DNA from: an uncultured Gammaproteobacteria bacterium | GTDB taxonomy: Bacteria; Pseudomonadota; Gammaproteobacteria; GCA-002705445; GCA-002716945 | NCBI GenBank assembly: GCA_905479195.1 | Contig: CAJQLO010000001.1 | Span: 1-64,000, forward strand | DNA length: 64,000 bases | Direction: 5' to 3' | Shown here: positions 16,297 to 25,404 of the stretch, piece by piece | How the letters are laid out: each line of letters opens with the position of its first letter | Numbering within the stretch: position 1 is the stretch's first letter | Notes under the pieces: model-generated | Databases searched by the model: none | What the model was told of the DNA's origin: nothing | What the model saw: the letters and a program-made list of their open reading frames with translations, nothing else | Translations under genes and position numbers: made by a program

Positions 16297-17654
16297 GTTA
16301 GAAAAAAGTCTTTAAAATAACTAGACACATTGTCTAAAGGTATCTGTTCTTGTAGCATAGTATCCCTATTTCTGATTGTAACTGTTCCTTTCTCTAGAGT
16401 ATCAAAATCAACAGTAATGCATAAAGGTGTGCCAATTTCATCATGTTTTCTATAATTTTTTCCAATATTTCCAGTATTTTCAACCACAACTCTCCCAAGT
16501 CGTAAAGATTGAAGTGTGTTTTTAAGTTTAAATGCTGTATCAACTAATTCTTTATTATTTTTCTTTAATGGTATTACTGCAACTTTAATAGGCGCTAAAT
16601 GTGAAGCAAAAGAAAGAACTATTCTCTCTTTACCTCCCTCTAGTTTTTCAACATGATAAGCTTCGTTTAGAATTGCTAATACGCCTCTATCAACACCAGC
16701 TGATGGCTCTATAACATAGGGAACTACAAATTTATTTGTCTCAATGTCTTGGACAGCTAGTTTTGAGTTTGATGAATTATTCAACGCTGTCTTAGATGAC
16801 AGATTAAGATCATTTTGATTTTTACTATGCGAGCCTAAATCAAAATCAGTTCTATTTGCTATCCCTTCTAATTCTTCTAGGCCATGTGGAAATTGGTACA
16901 TTAAGTCAACAGTTGCTTTTGAATAGTGGGCTAAATCATCATCTGGCACATTAAGTATTTCTAACTTCTCTCTAGGTATTCCTTGTTCAGTCCACCAGAT
17001 AATTCTATTATCAACCCATTCTTTATGCCATTTATCATCTGACCCAGGTTTGACAAAATACTCTAATTCCATTTGCTCAAATTCTCTCACTCGAAAAATG
17101 AAGTTGCGTGGAGTTATTTCATTTCTAAAAGCCTTACCAATTTGAGCAATGCCAAACGGTAAAGATCTAGCAGTTGAATCAAGAACATTTTTAAAATTAG
17201 TAAATATTTGCTGTGCAGTTTCAGGTCTGAGATATGCAAAATTACTCCCATCTTCAATAGGCCCGACATTAGTTTTAAACATTAAGTTAAATGGTCTTGG
17301 CTCAGTTAGATCAGACGAACCACAGCCAGGACATTTATTATTTTCAATTGTGTCTGCTTTCCATCTTGACTTACAAGCTTTACAGTCAACCATTGGATCA
17401 GTAAATGTATTTTCATGACCAGAATGTTTAAGTACATCAGGATGCGTTAGAATAGAAGCGTCTAACCCTTCTATATCATCACGGTCATATATCATTGAAC
17501 TCCACCAGGCATGTTTGAGATTATTTTTTAGTTCAACACCTAGCGGCCCATAGTCATAAAGACCTTGGAAGCCACCATATATTTCATTTGATTGAAATAT
17601 AAAACCTCTTCTTTTACAAAGAGCAACTAAATCATCCATAGTATGAGCTGTCAA
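16293..17654 (-). CDS. glyS: Glycyl-tRNA synthetase, single-chain (homodimeric) type
   Basis: Charges tRNA-Gly. 453 residues of the class II alpha2 type: start [22 protein letters not shown], then [14 protein letters not shown], a Cys4 zinc site [14 protein letters not shown] (about residues 92-116), motif 2 region [23 protein letters not shown], motif 3 [13 protein letters not shown], and an anticodon-binding domain PIKVAVIPL. Most Gammaproteobacteria use the unrelated alpha2beta2 enzyme (GlyQ+GlyS), so this type is unusual here. First gene of an operon with gmhB. Its 5' side faces the glnA regulatory region. Confidence 0.95.
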   Translation of the reverse strand: MTAHTMDDLVALCKRRGFIFQSNEIYGGFQGLYDYGPLGVELKNNLKHAWWSSMIYDRDDIEGLDASILTHPDVLKHSGHENTFTDPMVDCKACKSRWKADTIENNKCPGCGSSDLTEPRPFNLMFKTNVGPIEDGSNFAYLRPETAQQIFTNFKNVLDSTARSLPFGIAQIGKAFRNEITPRNFIFRVREFEQMELEYFVKPGSDDKWHKEWVDNRIIWWTEQGIPREKLEILNVPDDDLAHYSKATVDLMYQFPHGLEELEGIANRTDFDLGSHSKNQNDLNLSSKTALNNSSNSKLAVQDIETNKFVVPYVIEPSAGVDRGVLAILNEAYHVEKLEGGKERIVLSFASHLAPIKVAVIPLKKNNKELVDTAFKLKNTLQSLRLGRVVVENTGNIGKNYRKHDEIGTPLCITVDFDTLEKGTVTIRNRDTMLQEQIPLDNVSSYFKDFFLT

Positions 17655-17787
17655 AATGTATCCTGTGGTGCATGAAAGTAATGATTATATATCATAAATT
17701 CTATTATAATAATTATAGATCAAATTAAAATTATAAACTTAAATTGTTCTATAATTGAATTATTCTGAGCAGTACCTCCTATTATAT

Positions 17788-17804
17788 TGCACTATATTAG
17801 TGCA
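17788..17804. promoter_or_regulatory. NtrC-binding site 1 upstream of glnA
   Basis: TGCACTATATTAGTGCA, a perfect palindrome matching the NtrC consensus (GCAC-N7-GTGC). Its centre is about 136 bp upstream of the start predicted from the sigma-54 promoter and about 32 bp (three helical turns) from site 2, close to the -140/-108 pair of E. coli glnAp2. Confidence 0.8.
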
Positions 17805-17819
17805 TTTATTCCATATTTG

Positions 17820-17840
17820 AGCACTCTAATGTGCTATAAT
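17820..17840 (+). promoter_or_regulatory. NtrC-binding site 2 overlapping an extended -10 promoter (glnAp1-like)
   Basis: AGCACTCTAATGTGCT (17820-17835) is a second NtrC-type palindrome, with 6 instead of 7 bp between half-sites. It overlaps the extended -10 element TGCTATAAT (17832-17840). In E. coli the vegetative glnAp1 promoter is repressed by NtrC bound at an equivalent site; the same logic is inferred here. A weak third half-site TGCACTATAT lies at 17871-17880. Confidence 0.65.
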
Positions 17841-17905
17841 AAGGCATAGTATGTAGTTCATTAGATAATATGCACTATATCGTTACATTAACAAGAATTT
17901 ATAGT

Positions 17906-17921
17906 TGGCATGGTTAATGCA
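17906..17921 (+). promoter_or_regulatory. Sigma-54 (RpoN) promoter of glnA
   Basis: TGGCATGGTTAATGCA matches the -24/-12 consensus TGGCAC-N7-TGCW except at two positions, with GG (17907-17908) and GC (17919-17920) at exact spacing. Transcription should begin near 17932, 28 bp before the glnA ATG, which is preceded by an AGGAG ribosome site. RpoN itself is not in the window. Confidence 0.85.
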
Positions 17922-17959
17922 AGAATATAGGTACACAAATAACATAGAGGAGCAATGAA

Positions 17960-19372
17960 ATGAGTGTCGAGGATGTACTAAAAATAGTAAAAGAAAAAGA
18001 AGTTAAATTTATTGATTATAGGTTTACCAATACAAGTGGGAAAGAACAACATGTTACAGTTACAGCAACTGAAGATGGAATTAAAACAGATTTTGCAGAA
18101 GGCAAAATGTTTGATGGTTCTTCGATAGCTGGCTGGAAAAATATTAATGAATCTGACATGATATTAATGCCAGATGCGAGTACTGCAGTAATGGACCCAT
18201 TCTTTGATGAGCCAACTCTAATAGTGACTTGTGACATCATTGAGCCAGATGACGGCAAAGCATATGAAAAAGATCCTAGATCTATAGCTGGAAAAGCTGA
18301 AAAGTATTTAAAAGAATCAGGTATCGCTGATACAGCTTATTTTGGACCAGAAAATGAATTCTTTATATTTGATGATGTGAGATTCGAAGATAAGCCTGGC
18401 AGCTCTTCTTTTGCAATTGACTCAACTGAAGCATGCTATAACAGTGGCAAGAAGTATGAAGAAGGTAATATGGGGCACAGGCCATTAATGAAAGGTGGTT
18501 ACTTCCCTGTCCCGCCAGTTGATGCGTTACAAGACTGTAGATCTGCCATGGTCACAACTTGTCAAGAAATGGGAGTTCCTTGTGAAGTCCATCATCATGA
18601 AGTTGCTACAGCAGGGCAATGTGAAATTGGTACAGTTTTTAATACATTGGTTGCCAAAGCAGATGAAGTACAAAAATTTAAATATGTTGTGATGAATGTT
18701 GCACATGCCTATGGCAAAACTGCTACATTTATGCCTAAGCCTATAGTCGGTGATAATGGAAGTGGTATGCATGTACATATGTCACTATCAAAAGACGGTA
18801 AAAATATTTTTGCCGGAGATAAATATGGGAATATGTCGGAAGACGCTTTATTCTATATTGGTGGAATCATAAAACATGCACGTGCACTAAATGCATTCAC
18901 TAATGCGTCAACCAATGGTTATAAAAGACTAATACCTGGATTTGAAGCTCCTGTAATCCTTACTTATTCTGCACGTAATAGATCTGCAGCAATAAGAATT
19001 CCTTATGTTATGAGTGATAAAGCTAGACGTATTGAAGTAAGGTTTCCTGACTCAACCGCTAACCCATACTTAGCATTTAGTGCTCTAATGATGGCTGGTC
19101 TTGATGGCATTAAAAATAAAGTTAGTCCAGGTGAAGCAATGGATCAAGATTTATTTGAGCTAACTCCTGAAGAAGAAAAAATGTTGCCAACTGTTGCGCC
19201 TGGATTAGATGTAGCGCTTGAAGCTTTAGATAAAGACCGAGATTTCTTAAAAGAAGGCGGTGTATTTACAGATAAAATGATAGATTCTTATATTGGACTT
19301 AAATATGAGGAAGTTCAAAGACTAAGAGCTTCAACTCATCCATGTGAGTTTGAGATGTATTATAGTCTATAA
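17960..19372 (+). CDS. glnA: Glutamine synthetase type I, adenylylation tyrosine replaced
   Basis: ATP-dependent amidation of glutamate, the entry point of ammonium assimilation; cytoplasmic dodecamer. 470 residues, the E. coli length. Signatures: beta-grasp with [17 protein letters not shown] (about 53-69), [11 protein letters not shown], the ATP-binding [10 protein letters not shown], and [19 protein letters not shown]. The adenylylation loop, NLYDLPPEE in E. coli with Tyr397, reads DLFELTPEE here, with Phe at residue 399 (codon TTT at 19154-19156). GlnE-type adenylylation at that site is therefore impossible. First gene of glnA-ntrB-ntrC, under sigma-54/NtrC control. Confidence 0.98.
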   Translation: MSVEDVLKIVKEKEVKFIDYRFTNTSGKEQHVTVTATEDGIKTDFAEGKMFDGSSIAGWKNINESDMILMPDASTAVMDPFFDEPTLIVTCDIIEPDDGKAYEKDPRSIAGKAEKYLKESGIADTAYFGPENEFFIFDDVRFEDKPGSSSFAIDSTEACYNSGKKYEEGNMGHRPLMKGGYFPVPPVDALQDCRSAMVTTCQEMGVPCEVHHHEVATAGQCEIGTVFNTLVAKADEVQKFKYVVMNVAHAYGKTATFMPKPIVGDNGSGMHVHMSLSKDGKNIFAGDKYGNMSEDALFYIGGIIKHARALNAFTNASTNGYKRLIPGFEAPVILTYSARNRSAAIRIPYVMSDKARRIEVRFPDSTANPYLAFSALMMAGLDGIKNKVSPGEAMDQDLFELTPEEEKMLPTVAPGLDVALEALDKDRDFLKEGGVFTDKMIDSYIGLKYEEVQRLRASTHPCEFEMYYSL

Positions 19373-19379
19373 CATTAAT

Positions 19380-19415
19380 GACCGCCCTCGAACATGAGGG
19401 CGGTCTATATTTTTT
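19380..19415 (+). terminator. Terminator/attenuator between glnA and ntrB
   Basis: Perfect 10 bp stem GACCGCCCTC/GAGGGCGGTC with 6 nt loop, followed by TATATTTTTT. It lies 7 bp after the glnA stop and 6 bp before ntrB. As in E. coli glnALG it should end most glnA transcripts and let a minority continue into ntrBC. Confidence 0.88.
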
Positions 19416-19421
19416 CTAACT

Positions 19422-20498
19422 ATGAGTACCATTACTAAAAATAAAAATATGAATCCTATAAATTCAAGTTATGACATATTAGATAACTTAAGAACTGCGA
19501 TACTTATACTTGATAAAGACTTTAATTATGTCTACACAAATGCTTCGGCAATCGATTTACTTGGTTCTGCAGCTGCTATAAAAAAACTTACAGAACTACG
19601 TTGTGAAAATATTAGCCTCTCAACATATCTAAATAATATTAGTTTGGATTCACAATCTGTGATGCTTAGAGACTTGAAGTTTAAAAATTTTGACCGCATA
19701 GAGCGTATTGTTGACTGTAATATCTCTAGTTACTATGATGATGAAATTCAATATATATTACTAGAGTTGAATGAAACTGGGAGACTATATAATATCTCCC
19801 TTGATCAAAATTTAATAGATCAACAAAAAGCTACCCGAGAAATGGTAAAAGGCTTGTCTCATGAGATTAAAAATCCTTTGGGTGGCATTATGGGTGCAGC
19901 ACAACTTTTAGACAGAACATTAACCGATAAATCTCAAGCTAAATTCACTAGAATTATTCGCAAAGAGTCTGAAAGATTATTAAAGTTAATTAATGCAATG
20001 GCATCACCATTGCCATCTGTGAACAAAGATATGATTAATATTCATGAGGTTACTGAACATGTAACTGAATTATTTAAATATGATGCAGATAACTTGGGTG
20101 TTAGTTTTACTAAAGATTATGATCCTAGTATTCCACAGCTCTATCTTGATAAGAACCAAATAATTCAAGCGCTTATAAATATAATAAGAAATGCTATTCA
20201 AGCTATAAACAAAGATGGTGAAGTTACAATTAAAACGAGACCACTTTTAAAATATACAATTGGGGATACAAGACATGATTTGGTTATTAAAATTGATGTC
20301 ATAGATAATGGAATTGGAATACCAGAAAAAAAATTGAAAGAAATATTTTATCCAATGGTAACTACAAAAAATGATGGTATGGGGCTTGGCTTAACTATAG
20401 CTCAATCTATCATCATGCAAAATAAGGGAATTATTGAATGTAAAAGCAAAAATAAAGAAACAGTTTTCTCTATTATAATTCCATGGTGCACTGAATGA
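19422..20498 (+). CDS. ntrB: Nitrogen regulation sensor histidine kinase NtrB (GlnL)
   Basis: Phosphorylates NtrC under nitrogen limitation; activity is set by PII protein. 358 residues: N-terminal PAS-like domain (about 15-125), H-box KGLSHEIKNPLGGIMGAAQLL with phospho-acceptor H147, N-box QALINIIRNAIQAI, G1 VIDNGIGIPEKK and G2 DGMGLGLTIAQSI. No membrane segment, as expected for this soluble kinase. The PAS domain is diverged. ATGA overlap with ntrC. Confidence 0.95.
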   Translation: MSTITKNKNMNPINSSYDILDNLRTAILILDKDFNYVYTNASAIDLLGSAAAIKKLTELRCENISLSTYLNNISLDSQSVMLRDLKFKNFDRIERIVDCNISSYYDDEIQYILLELNETGRLYNISLDQNLIDQQKATREMVKGLSHEIKNPLGGIMGAAQLLDRTLTDKSQAKFTRIIRKESERLLKLINAMASPLPSVNKDMINIHEVTEHVTELFKYDADNLGVSFTKDYDPSIPQLYLDKNQIIQALINIIRNAIQAINKDGEVTIKTRPLLKYTIGDTRHDLVIKIDVIDNGIGIPEKKLKEIFYPMVTTKNDGMGLGLTIAQSIIMQNKGIIECKSKNKETVFSIIIPWCTE

Positions 20499-21898
20499 TT
20501 AAATCTAAGCTCTGGATAGTTGATGATGAAGAGAGCATCAGAGAAATATGCAAAAGCGCACTAGAAGATAGTTTTATTATAGAAACATTCCCTAATGGGT
20601 CAGAAGCTCTATTAGCCTTAAATTCAGATAAGCCGGATCTTATAATAACAGATATCAAAATGCCGGGGCTTTCTGGATTAGATTTACTTGAAAAAGTTTC
20701 AGAAAAATATCCTGGCTTGCCAACCATTGTTATTACCGCACATTCAGATATCGATAATGCTCTATCAGCGTATAAAGGTGGTGCGTTTGAGTATCTCTCA
20801 AAACCTTTTGATGTTGATAAAATTAGATCTCTTGCGTTGAAAGCCCTGAATCAACCTGACCCTGCTATAACTTTAAAAAAATCCAATATAACTACGCAAT
20901 CATCTAAAATTATTGGACAAGCCCAGTCATTACAAAATCTCTTTAGAGCAATCGGGAAAATATCAAATTCTGATATAACAGTGCTTATAAGAGGCGAGTC
21001 TGGAACTGGGAAAGAACTAATAGCTCAAGCTGTTCATGATAATAGTAAAAGAAATATAGAACCATTTGTGGCAATTAATGTAGCTGCAATACCCCATGAC
21101 TTGCTTGAATCAGAGTTATTTGGGCATGAAAAAGGAGCATTTACTGGAGCTCAAGCGCAGAGAATCGGGAGATTTGAGCAGGCCCAAGGAGGCACATTAT
21201 TTTTAGATGAGATTGGTGATATGCATCCAGAGTTACAAACAAGATTATTGCGAGTATTATCAAGCCAAGAGTTTTATCGAGTAGGCGGACATAGACCTAT
21301 TAAATCTGATGTAAGAATTATAGCAGCAACAAATCAATCGATAGAAGATTTAATAACAACTGGTAAATTTAGAGAAGATTTATATCATAGACTAAATGTA
21401 TTTAAGCTTGTACTTCCTCCATTAAGAGAGCGGAAAGAAGATATAGAATTATTAATAATATATTTTTTAAAGAAATATGCCGCTGAATTAAATACTGAAG
21501 ATAAGAAACTAGATAATATAACGTTGCAATATCTTATAGAGTTTAATTGGCCAGGAAATATTAGACAGTTAGAAAATATATGCAGATATTTAATAGTAAT
21601 GAGTGCATCGCCTATCATCACGATAGATGATTTACCAGATGATATATTTCAAAATAATCAAGAAGCCAATATTACTAATCCTAAAAATAATTGGAAATCT
21701 GGCCTTCAGCAACACATTCGCGAAGAAATGTCTTTAGATAAAGATATCCTTAAAAAAATAGGTGCCGAAATAGAGAAGCTTTTAATTGAAGAATCTTTAA
21801 TTGCAACGGACGGAGTTAAATCAGAAGCCGCAAAACTTTTGGGCTGGGGCCGCAATACTTTAGCAAGAAAAGCAAAAAAAGACTACTCAAATAATTGA
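20495..21898 (+). CDS. ntrC: Nitrogen regulation response regulator NtrC (GlnG)
   Basis: Sigma-54-dependent enhancer-binding activator. 467 residues: receiver domain with phospho-acceptor D53 ([10 protein letters not shown]), AAA+ domain with Walker A GESGTGKE (167-174), the sigma-54 contact loop GAFTGA (214-219) and [11 protein letters not shown], and a C-terminal Fis-type helix-turn-helix [16 protein letters not shown]. All activator residues are intact. It should bind the two palindromes upstream of glnA. Starts 4 bp inside ntrB and its last 16 bp overlap gpsA on the other strand. Confidence 0.97.
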   Translation: MIKSKLWIVDDEESIREICKSALEDSFIIETFPNGSEALLALNSDKPDLIITDIKMPGLSGLDLLEKVSEKYPGLPTIVITAHSDIDNALSAYKGGAFEYLSKPFDVDKIRSLALKALNQPDPAITLKKSNITTQSSKIIGQAQSLQNLFRAIGKISNSDITVLIRGESGTGKELIAQAVHDNSKRNIEPFVAINVAAIPHDLLESELFGHEKGAFTGAQAQRIGRFEQAQGGTLFLDEIGDMHPELQTRLLRVLSSQEFYRVGGHRPIKSDVRIIAATNQSIEDLITTGKFREDLYHRLNVFKLVLPPLRERKEDIELLIIYFLKKYAAELNTEDKKLDNITLQYLIEFNWPGNIRQLENICRYLIVMSASPIITIDDLPDDIFQNNQEANITNPKNNWKSGLQQHIREEMSLDKDILKKIGAEIEKLLIEESLIATDGVKSEAAKLLGWGRNTLARKAKKDYSNN

Positions 21899-22890
21899 TT
21901 TAACACAGCCTTAGGATCAGCATCTAGATATAAAATTTTATAAGCAGCTTCAACAATTTTAGATTCTCCAAATGCTTCTTTATGAGTATTCAATGTTGAT
22001 GTAGATAAGTACCCTTCTACAGTTCCAATTCTAGAAATAAGCTTTTTTATATTGTATTTTCCTATTATCTTTAAACCTAATTGTCTATTTCTTGATATAT
22101 TAAAGTAGCAAGTCAAACGCATATCACCATAGCATGACGGGCTACGAACTGTTTTTTCAAGCTCTGCTTCTGTAACCATATAAGAATTCTGATTACTAGT
22201 TATCTTTCTAGCAATATTTTGAACATCTATTTGTGATAAGGAAATAAGTTCTTCTATATATTCATCAGGATATAAATTAGCCGTTAAAATCCCTGCTAAA
22301 ATGCCAGATATATTTTTAATTATACCAGAAAGTTCAACTCCTATAATATCAGCTGTTTTCTCAAATTTAAGATTTTCCGTCTCCATAGTTTCAATAATTG
22401 AATTTGCCAATATGTCACACGTTGAAGCGATGCTAACTCTTAAAGGTTTGGCTGCAACTAAATCTTTTGCAAAACTTGGTCCAGAGATAATACATTTTTT
22501 TATATTCGGAGATAATGTTTGATCTATGATTTCATGAAATAGTAAACCTTTTGAGTGATCCAAGCCTTTGGTTAACCATGTAATTGATTGGCAAGATTTA
22601 AAATAAACACTATAGGTATCAATGATATCTGTAAAACCAGAACTAGATGAAGCAATAATATTAAAATTATCTCCATTATTTATCAGATGATTAAGTTCTC
22701 CAAGATTCCTAAAGACAATGTTTTTATTGAAAGATAAATTTAAACGTTTGCAGAATAGAGACTCATTATACTCATTAACCTTATTATGATCACGAAGAAA
22801 AACCTCAACTCTATTACCAAGGCATATTAAATGATTGGCTACAGCTAGACCCCATTCTCCTGCACCAAATATTCGAAATGTTTTTATCAT
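21883..22890 (-). CDS. gpsA: Glycerol-3-phosphate dehydrogenase [NAD(P)+]
   Basis: Makes sn-glycerol 3-phosphate from dihydroxyacetone phosphate for phospholipids. 335 residues. N-terminal nucleotide-binding GAGEWGLAVA (about 9-18, usually GAGxWGTALA), GPSFAKDLVA, the catalytic-lysine region GVELSGIIKNISGILAGI and GDMRLTCYFNISRNRQLG. The sequence is noticeably diverged (for instance VELSG for VELGG), but every motif is in place. Located next to secB as in many Gammaproteobacteria; 3 bp separate it from secB. Convergent overlap with ntrC. Confidence 0.92.
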   Translation of the reverse strand: MIKTFRIFGAGEWGLAVANHLICLGNRVEVFLRDHNKVNEYNESLFCKRLNLSFNKNIVFRNLGELNHLINNGDNFNIIASSSSGFTDIIDTYSVYFKSCQSITWLTKGLDHSKGLLFHEIIDQTLSPNIKKCIISGPSFAKDLVAAKPLRVSIASTCDILANSIIETMETENLKFEKTADIIGVELSGIIKNISGILAGILTANLYPDEYIEELISLSQIDVQNIARKITSNQNSYMVTEAELEKTVRSPSCYGDMRLTCYFNISRNRQLGLKIIGKYNIKKLISRIGTVEGYLSTSTLNTHKEAFGESKIVEAAYKILYLDADPKAVLNQLFE

Positions 22891-22893
22891 TAT

Positions 22894-23328
22894 TTAATGT
22901 TTATTTTTTGAAAGCTCTTGTTGATATAAAGCATTAAAGTCAATTGGGGCTATAAATATTGGTGGAAAACCAGCCTTCTGAACAAGAGAAGATATTGTTT
23001 CTCTAGCATAAGGGAAAATGACTTCTGGGCATCTTATGTTTAAAAAAACATCTTTAAGTTCATCATCAGCTCCATCTATTATAAATAATCCAGACTGTTT
23101 AACTTCAACTAAATATACAACATTATTTTCTGTTTCAGCCTTAACATTAATATCTAATGTAATATCATATGTAGTATCATCAATGGTAGCTATTGCAGTA
23201 TTTAAGTTAAAAGCAATTTTAGGCGTTGCTTTTATATTATCAAAAATTGCAGGAGCTTCTGGTGACTCTAACGATAGGTCTTTTGTAAATATCCTTTTAA
23301 CAAAAAATTTAATATCTTTTTTATCCAT
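22894..23328 (-). CDS. secB: Protein-export chaperone SecB
   Basis: Tetrameric cytosolic chaperone that keeps preproteins unfolded and hands them to SecA. 144 residues. Typical text: IKFFVKRIFTKDLSLESPEAP (about 6-26), VKQSGLFIIDG, and RCPEVIFPYARETISSLVQKAGFPPIFIAPIDF. Order rhodanese-secB-gpsA resembles the E. coli yibN-grxC-secB-gpsA cluster, except that the glutaredoxin gene grxC is absent. Its presence fits an organism exporting outer-membrane and secreted proteins such as those at 5.6-8.3 kb. Confidence 0.97.
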   Translation of the reverse strand: MDKKDIKFFVKRIFTKDLSLESPEAPAIFDNIKATPKIAFNLNTAIATIDDTTYDITLDINVKAETENNVVYLVEVKQSGLFIIDGADDELKDVFLNIRCPEVIFPYARETISSLVQKAGFPPIFIAPIDFNALYQQELSKNKH

Positions 23329-23329
23329 T

Positions 23330-23734
23330 CTAATCTTCTCCAGTTAATGGCATATTATTTTCTACCCATGACTTTATGCCACCCTCTAAGTAAAAAACTT
23401 GTTGTATTCCTAATTTTGAAAATTGTAATGCAGCCTTAAGAGCATCTGAATCTGTACTAGCATATGCAACAAATGGATTGTCACTCTTAGTATCAAGTTT
23501 TTCAATATCTTCGAGGCTTAAATTTTTAGCAGTAACAATATGACCTGAATTAAATTCCTCTGCTGTGCGCAAGTCTATTAAAGTAATTTTTGAATTATTT
23601 AAAAGCTTTGTTAATTCATCACAAGACAGCTTCTGGACTTTCCCAAAAAGAGATTTTGTCTCTAAATTAATAATAAGGAAAATGAGTACTGCTAGAGCTA
23701 TAAATAATATTATATTATTTGCTATAAATTCCAA
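23330..23734 (-). CDS. Membrane-anchored rhodanese-like protein (YibN type) without catalytic Cys
   Basis: 134 residues: one N-terminal membrane helix (about 5-23) and a rhodanese domain (about 35-130) with LIDLRTAEEFNSGHIVTAKNL and GIQQVFYLEGGIKSW. At the usual active-site loop (Cys-x-x-x-x-R) the sequence is YASTDSDA, so the persulfide-carrying cysteine is missing. It is therefore probably a binding or structural relative. Lies 1 bp before secB, and its start is 16 bp after the ArsR-family gene, forming an operon arsR-rhodanese-secB-gpsA. Confidence 0.85.
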   Translation of the reverse strand: MEFIANNIILFIALAVLIFLIINLETKSLFGKVQKLSCDELTKLLNNSKITLIDLRTAEEFNSGHIVTAKNLSLEDIEKLDTKSDNPFVAYASTDSDALKAALQFSKLGIQQVFYLEGGIKSWVENNMPLTGED

Positions 23735-23750
23735 TGAAACCGTCCTTTAT

Positions 23751-24098
23751 TTATCTTTGATGTGAGCAAAAAACTTCTCTCATCATTTCAATGAGCTTTA
23801 AAGTTTTAAGATCACTAACTTTATAGAATACTTTATTAGCTGATTTTCTTGCGGATAAAATCCCTTTATCTCTGAGGATAGCTAAATGCTGAGAAATATT
23901 ACTTTGGGATGTTCCCACATTATTAACAATATCTTGAACACTAAACTCATCTTCCCCTAATTTACACAATATCATCAGCCTTAATGGGTGAGACATTGCC
24001 TTCATAGATCTTGATGCGGTTTCCACATCCTCTTGAACTTGTTTTTCTTGAATTGAAATATCTTCTGCGATATCTGAGCTTATATTTTCAGTTTCCAT
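23751..24098 (-). CDS. ArsR-family regulator with SqrR/BigR-like cysteine pair
   Basis: 115-residue winged helix-turn-helix repressor: AMSHPLRLMILCKLGEDEFSV, recognition helix TSQSNISQHLAILRDKGIL (about 70-88) and wing ARKSANKVFYKV. It lacks the ELCVCD metal box of ArsR. Instead it has two cysteines, C45 (LMILCKL) and C111 (EVFCSHQR), 66 residues apart, the same spacing as the C41/C107 pair of SqrR and at equivalent positions to BigR/YgaV. Those proteins sense persulfides. The downstream gene is a rhodanese. First gene of the secB operon and divergent from ctpA. Confidence 0.85.
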   Translation of the reverse strand: METENISSDIAEDISIQEKQVQEDVETASRSMKAMSHPLRLMILCKLGEDEFSVQDIVNNVGTSQSNISQHLAILRDKGILSARKSANKVFYKVSDLKTLKLIEMMREVFCSHQR

Positions 24099-24128
24099 AT
24101 ATGGTAATTTTCTTAATCAATACATCTA

Positions 24129-24146
24129 TATTAGACAAAACTAATA
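24129..24146. promoter_or_regulatory. Inverted repeat, candidate ArsR operator
   Basis: TATTAG-N6-CTAATA, a perfect 6 bp inverted repeat, 31 bp upstream of the arsR start in the 97 bp divergent arsR/ctpA spacer. Geometry (ATTA-N8-TAAT) is like the ATTC-N8-GAAT operators of the SqrR/BigR group, but the bases differ. Autoregulation and possible control of ctpA are inference. Confidence 0.4.
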
Positions 24147-24195
24147 AGATAATAAAGGAATATAATGGTATTATTTTTGTTAATAGAAAAATATA

Positions 24196-25386
24196 ATGAA
24201 TATTACTATGAAAAATCTAAAACATTACCTATTAGCCTTGCTTTTACTCTCACCATTAAGCTTTACAGCGATAACTATTAAGGCCGATCAAACTGTGCCA
24301 GCGCAGAATATAGAACAATTTGTAGATGTATTTAAACGAATAAAAGAGCAATACGTGGAAGAAATAGATGATGAGCAGCTTTTTAAGGCAGCTATTAAAG
24401 GAATGGTTTCAGGACTTGACCCACACTCATCCTTTCTTACAAATGATGACTTCAATGAATTAAAAATTGGAACAACAGGAAAATTTGGTGGCCTTGGTAT
24501 AGAGATAACTACTGAAGATGGTTATGTAAAAGTAATAACTCCAATAGATGATACCCCTGCGAAAAGAGCTGGAATTTTAGCTGGTGACTTAATTGTCAAG
24601 GTTGGAGATGAATCTGTTAAAGATATGGAAATTGGTGATGCGGTAAAGTTAATGAGGGGCGAGCCTGGTACAAAAATCCAAATCACTGTTCTAAGAAAAA
24701 AGGCAGGTGAACCTTTAATATTTGATATTACACGACAAATAATTGTATCTAAAGGAATTAAATTTAAAGTCTTTGATAATATTGGTTATGTCAGGCTTTC
24801 AAGTTTTCAATCAAATTCAACAAATGACCTTAAAAGTGCAATATATAAATTAAAGAAATTAAGCCCAACACCAATAGATGGGCTTATATTAGATTTACGT
24901 AATAATCCCGGTGGGGTATTAGGTGCCGCTGTAGGCATTACTGATCTATTTTTACAAGAAGGGAAAATAGTTTATACAAATGGAAGGACAATGAATTCTA
25001 AGCTTGAATATTTTGCTACTCCCCAAGACATATTAAATGGATTACCATTAATTGTCATGATTAATGGAGGCTCTGCATCTGCTTCAGAAATCGTAGCAGG
25101 CGCTCTTCAAGATAATGAGAGGGCAACAATAGTTGGGAATAAGTCCTATGGAAAAGCTTCCGTGCAAACTATTCAAGAGTTATCAGATGGTTCTGCTCTT
25201 AAATTAACTACAGCTCGCTACTATACTCCTTTAGGGAAAGATATTCATACACTAGGCATAACTCCAGATATTATTGTTGAGTATGAAAAAGATAAAGTAG
25301 TTGAGTTACCTGATCCATATAATACAGATAATCAGTTATTTGAAACTATTAAAATAGCTACAGGGATGAAAGCTGTTTCTCAATAA
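24196..25386 (+). CDS. ctpA: C-terminal processing peptidase, S41 family
   Basis: Periplasmic serine protease that trims or degrades envelope proteins, often peptidoglycan hydrolases. 396 residues: signal peptide or N-terminal anchor (about 6-28), PDZ domain about 90-170 (GKFGGLGIEI..AGILAGDLIVKVG), and S41 core LDLRNNPGG. Catalytic Ser295 lies in GGSASASEIVAGA and Lys320 in SYGKASVQ; the 25-residue spacing equals that of the S430/K455 dyad of E. coli Prc. Neighbourhood of secB is usual, though the common upstream envC and gpmI are not in the window. Confidence 0.95.
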   Translation: MNITMKNLKHYLLALLLLSPLSFTAITIKADQTVPAQNIEQFVDVFKRIKEQYVEEIDDEQLFKAAIKGMVSGLDPHSSFLTNDDFNELKIGTTGKFGGLGIEITTEDGYVKVITPIDDTPAKRAGILAGDLIVKVGDESVKDMEIGDAVKLMRGEPGTKIQITVLRKKAGEPLIFDITRQIIVSKGIKFKVFDNIGYVRLSSFQSNSTNDLKSAIYKLKKLSPTPIDGLILDLRNNPGGVLGAAVGITDLFLQEGKIVYTNGRTMNSKLEYFATPQDILNGLPLIVMINGGSASASEIVAGALQDNERATIVGNKSYGKASVQTIQELSDGSALKLTTARYYTPLGKDIHTLGITPDIIVEYEKDKVVELPDPYNTDNQLFETIKIATGMKAVSQ

Positions 25387-25404
25387 ACTATAAGATATAA
25401 AATT

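Noticed and set aside
17655-17787. tRNA or small RNA in the glyS-glnA spacer
   Set aside because: No cloverleaf or stable hairpin is visible; the AT-rich part is best explained as promoter DNA for glyS and glnA.
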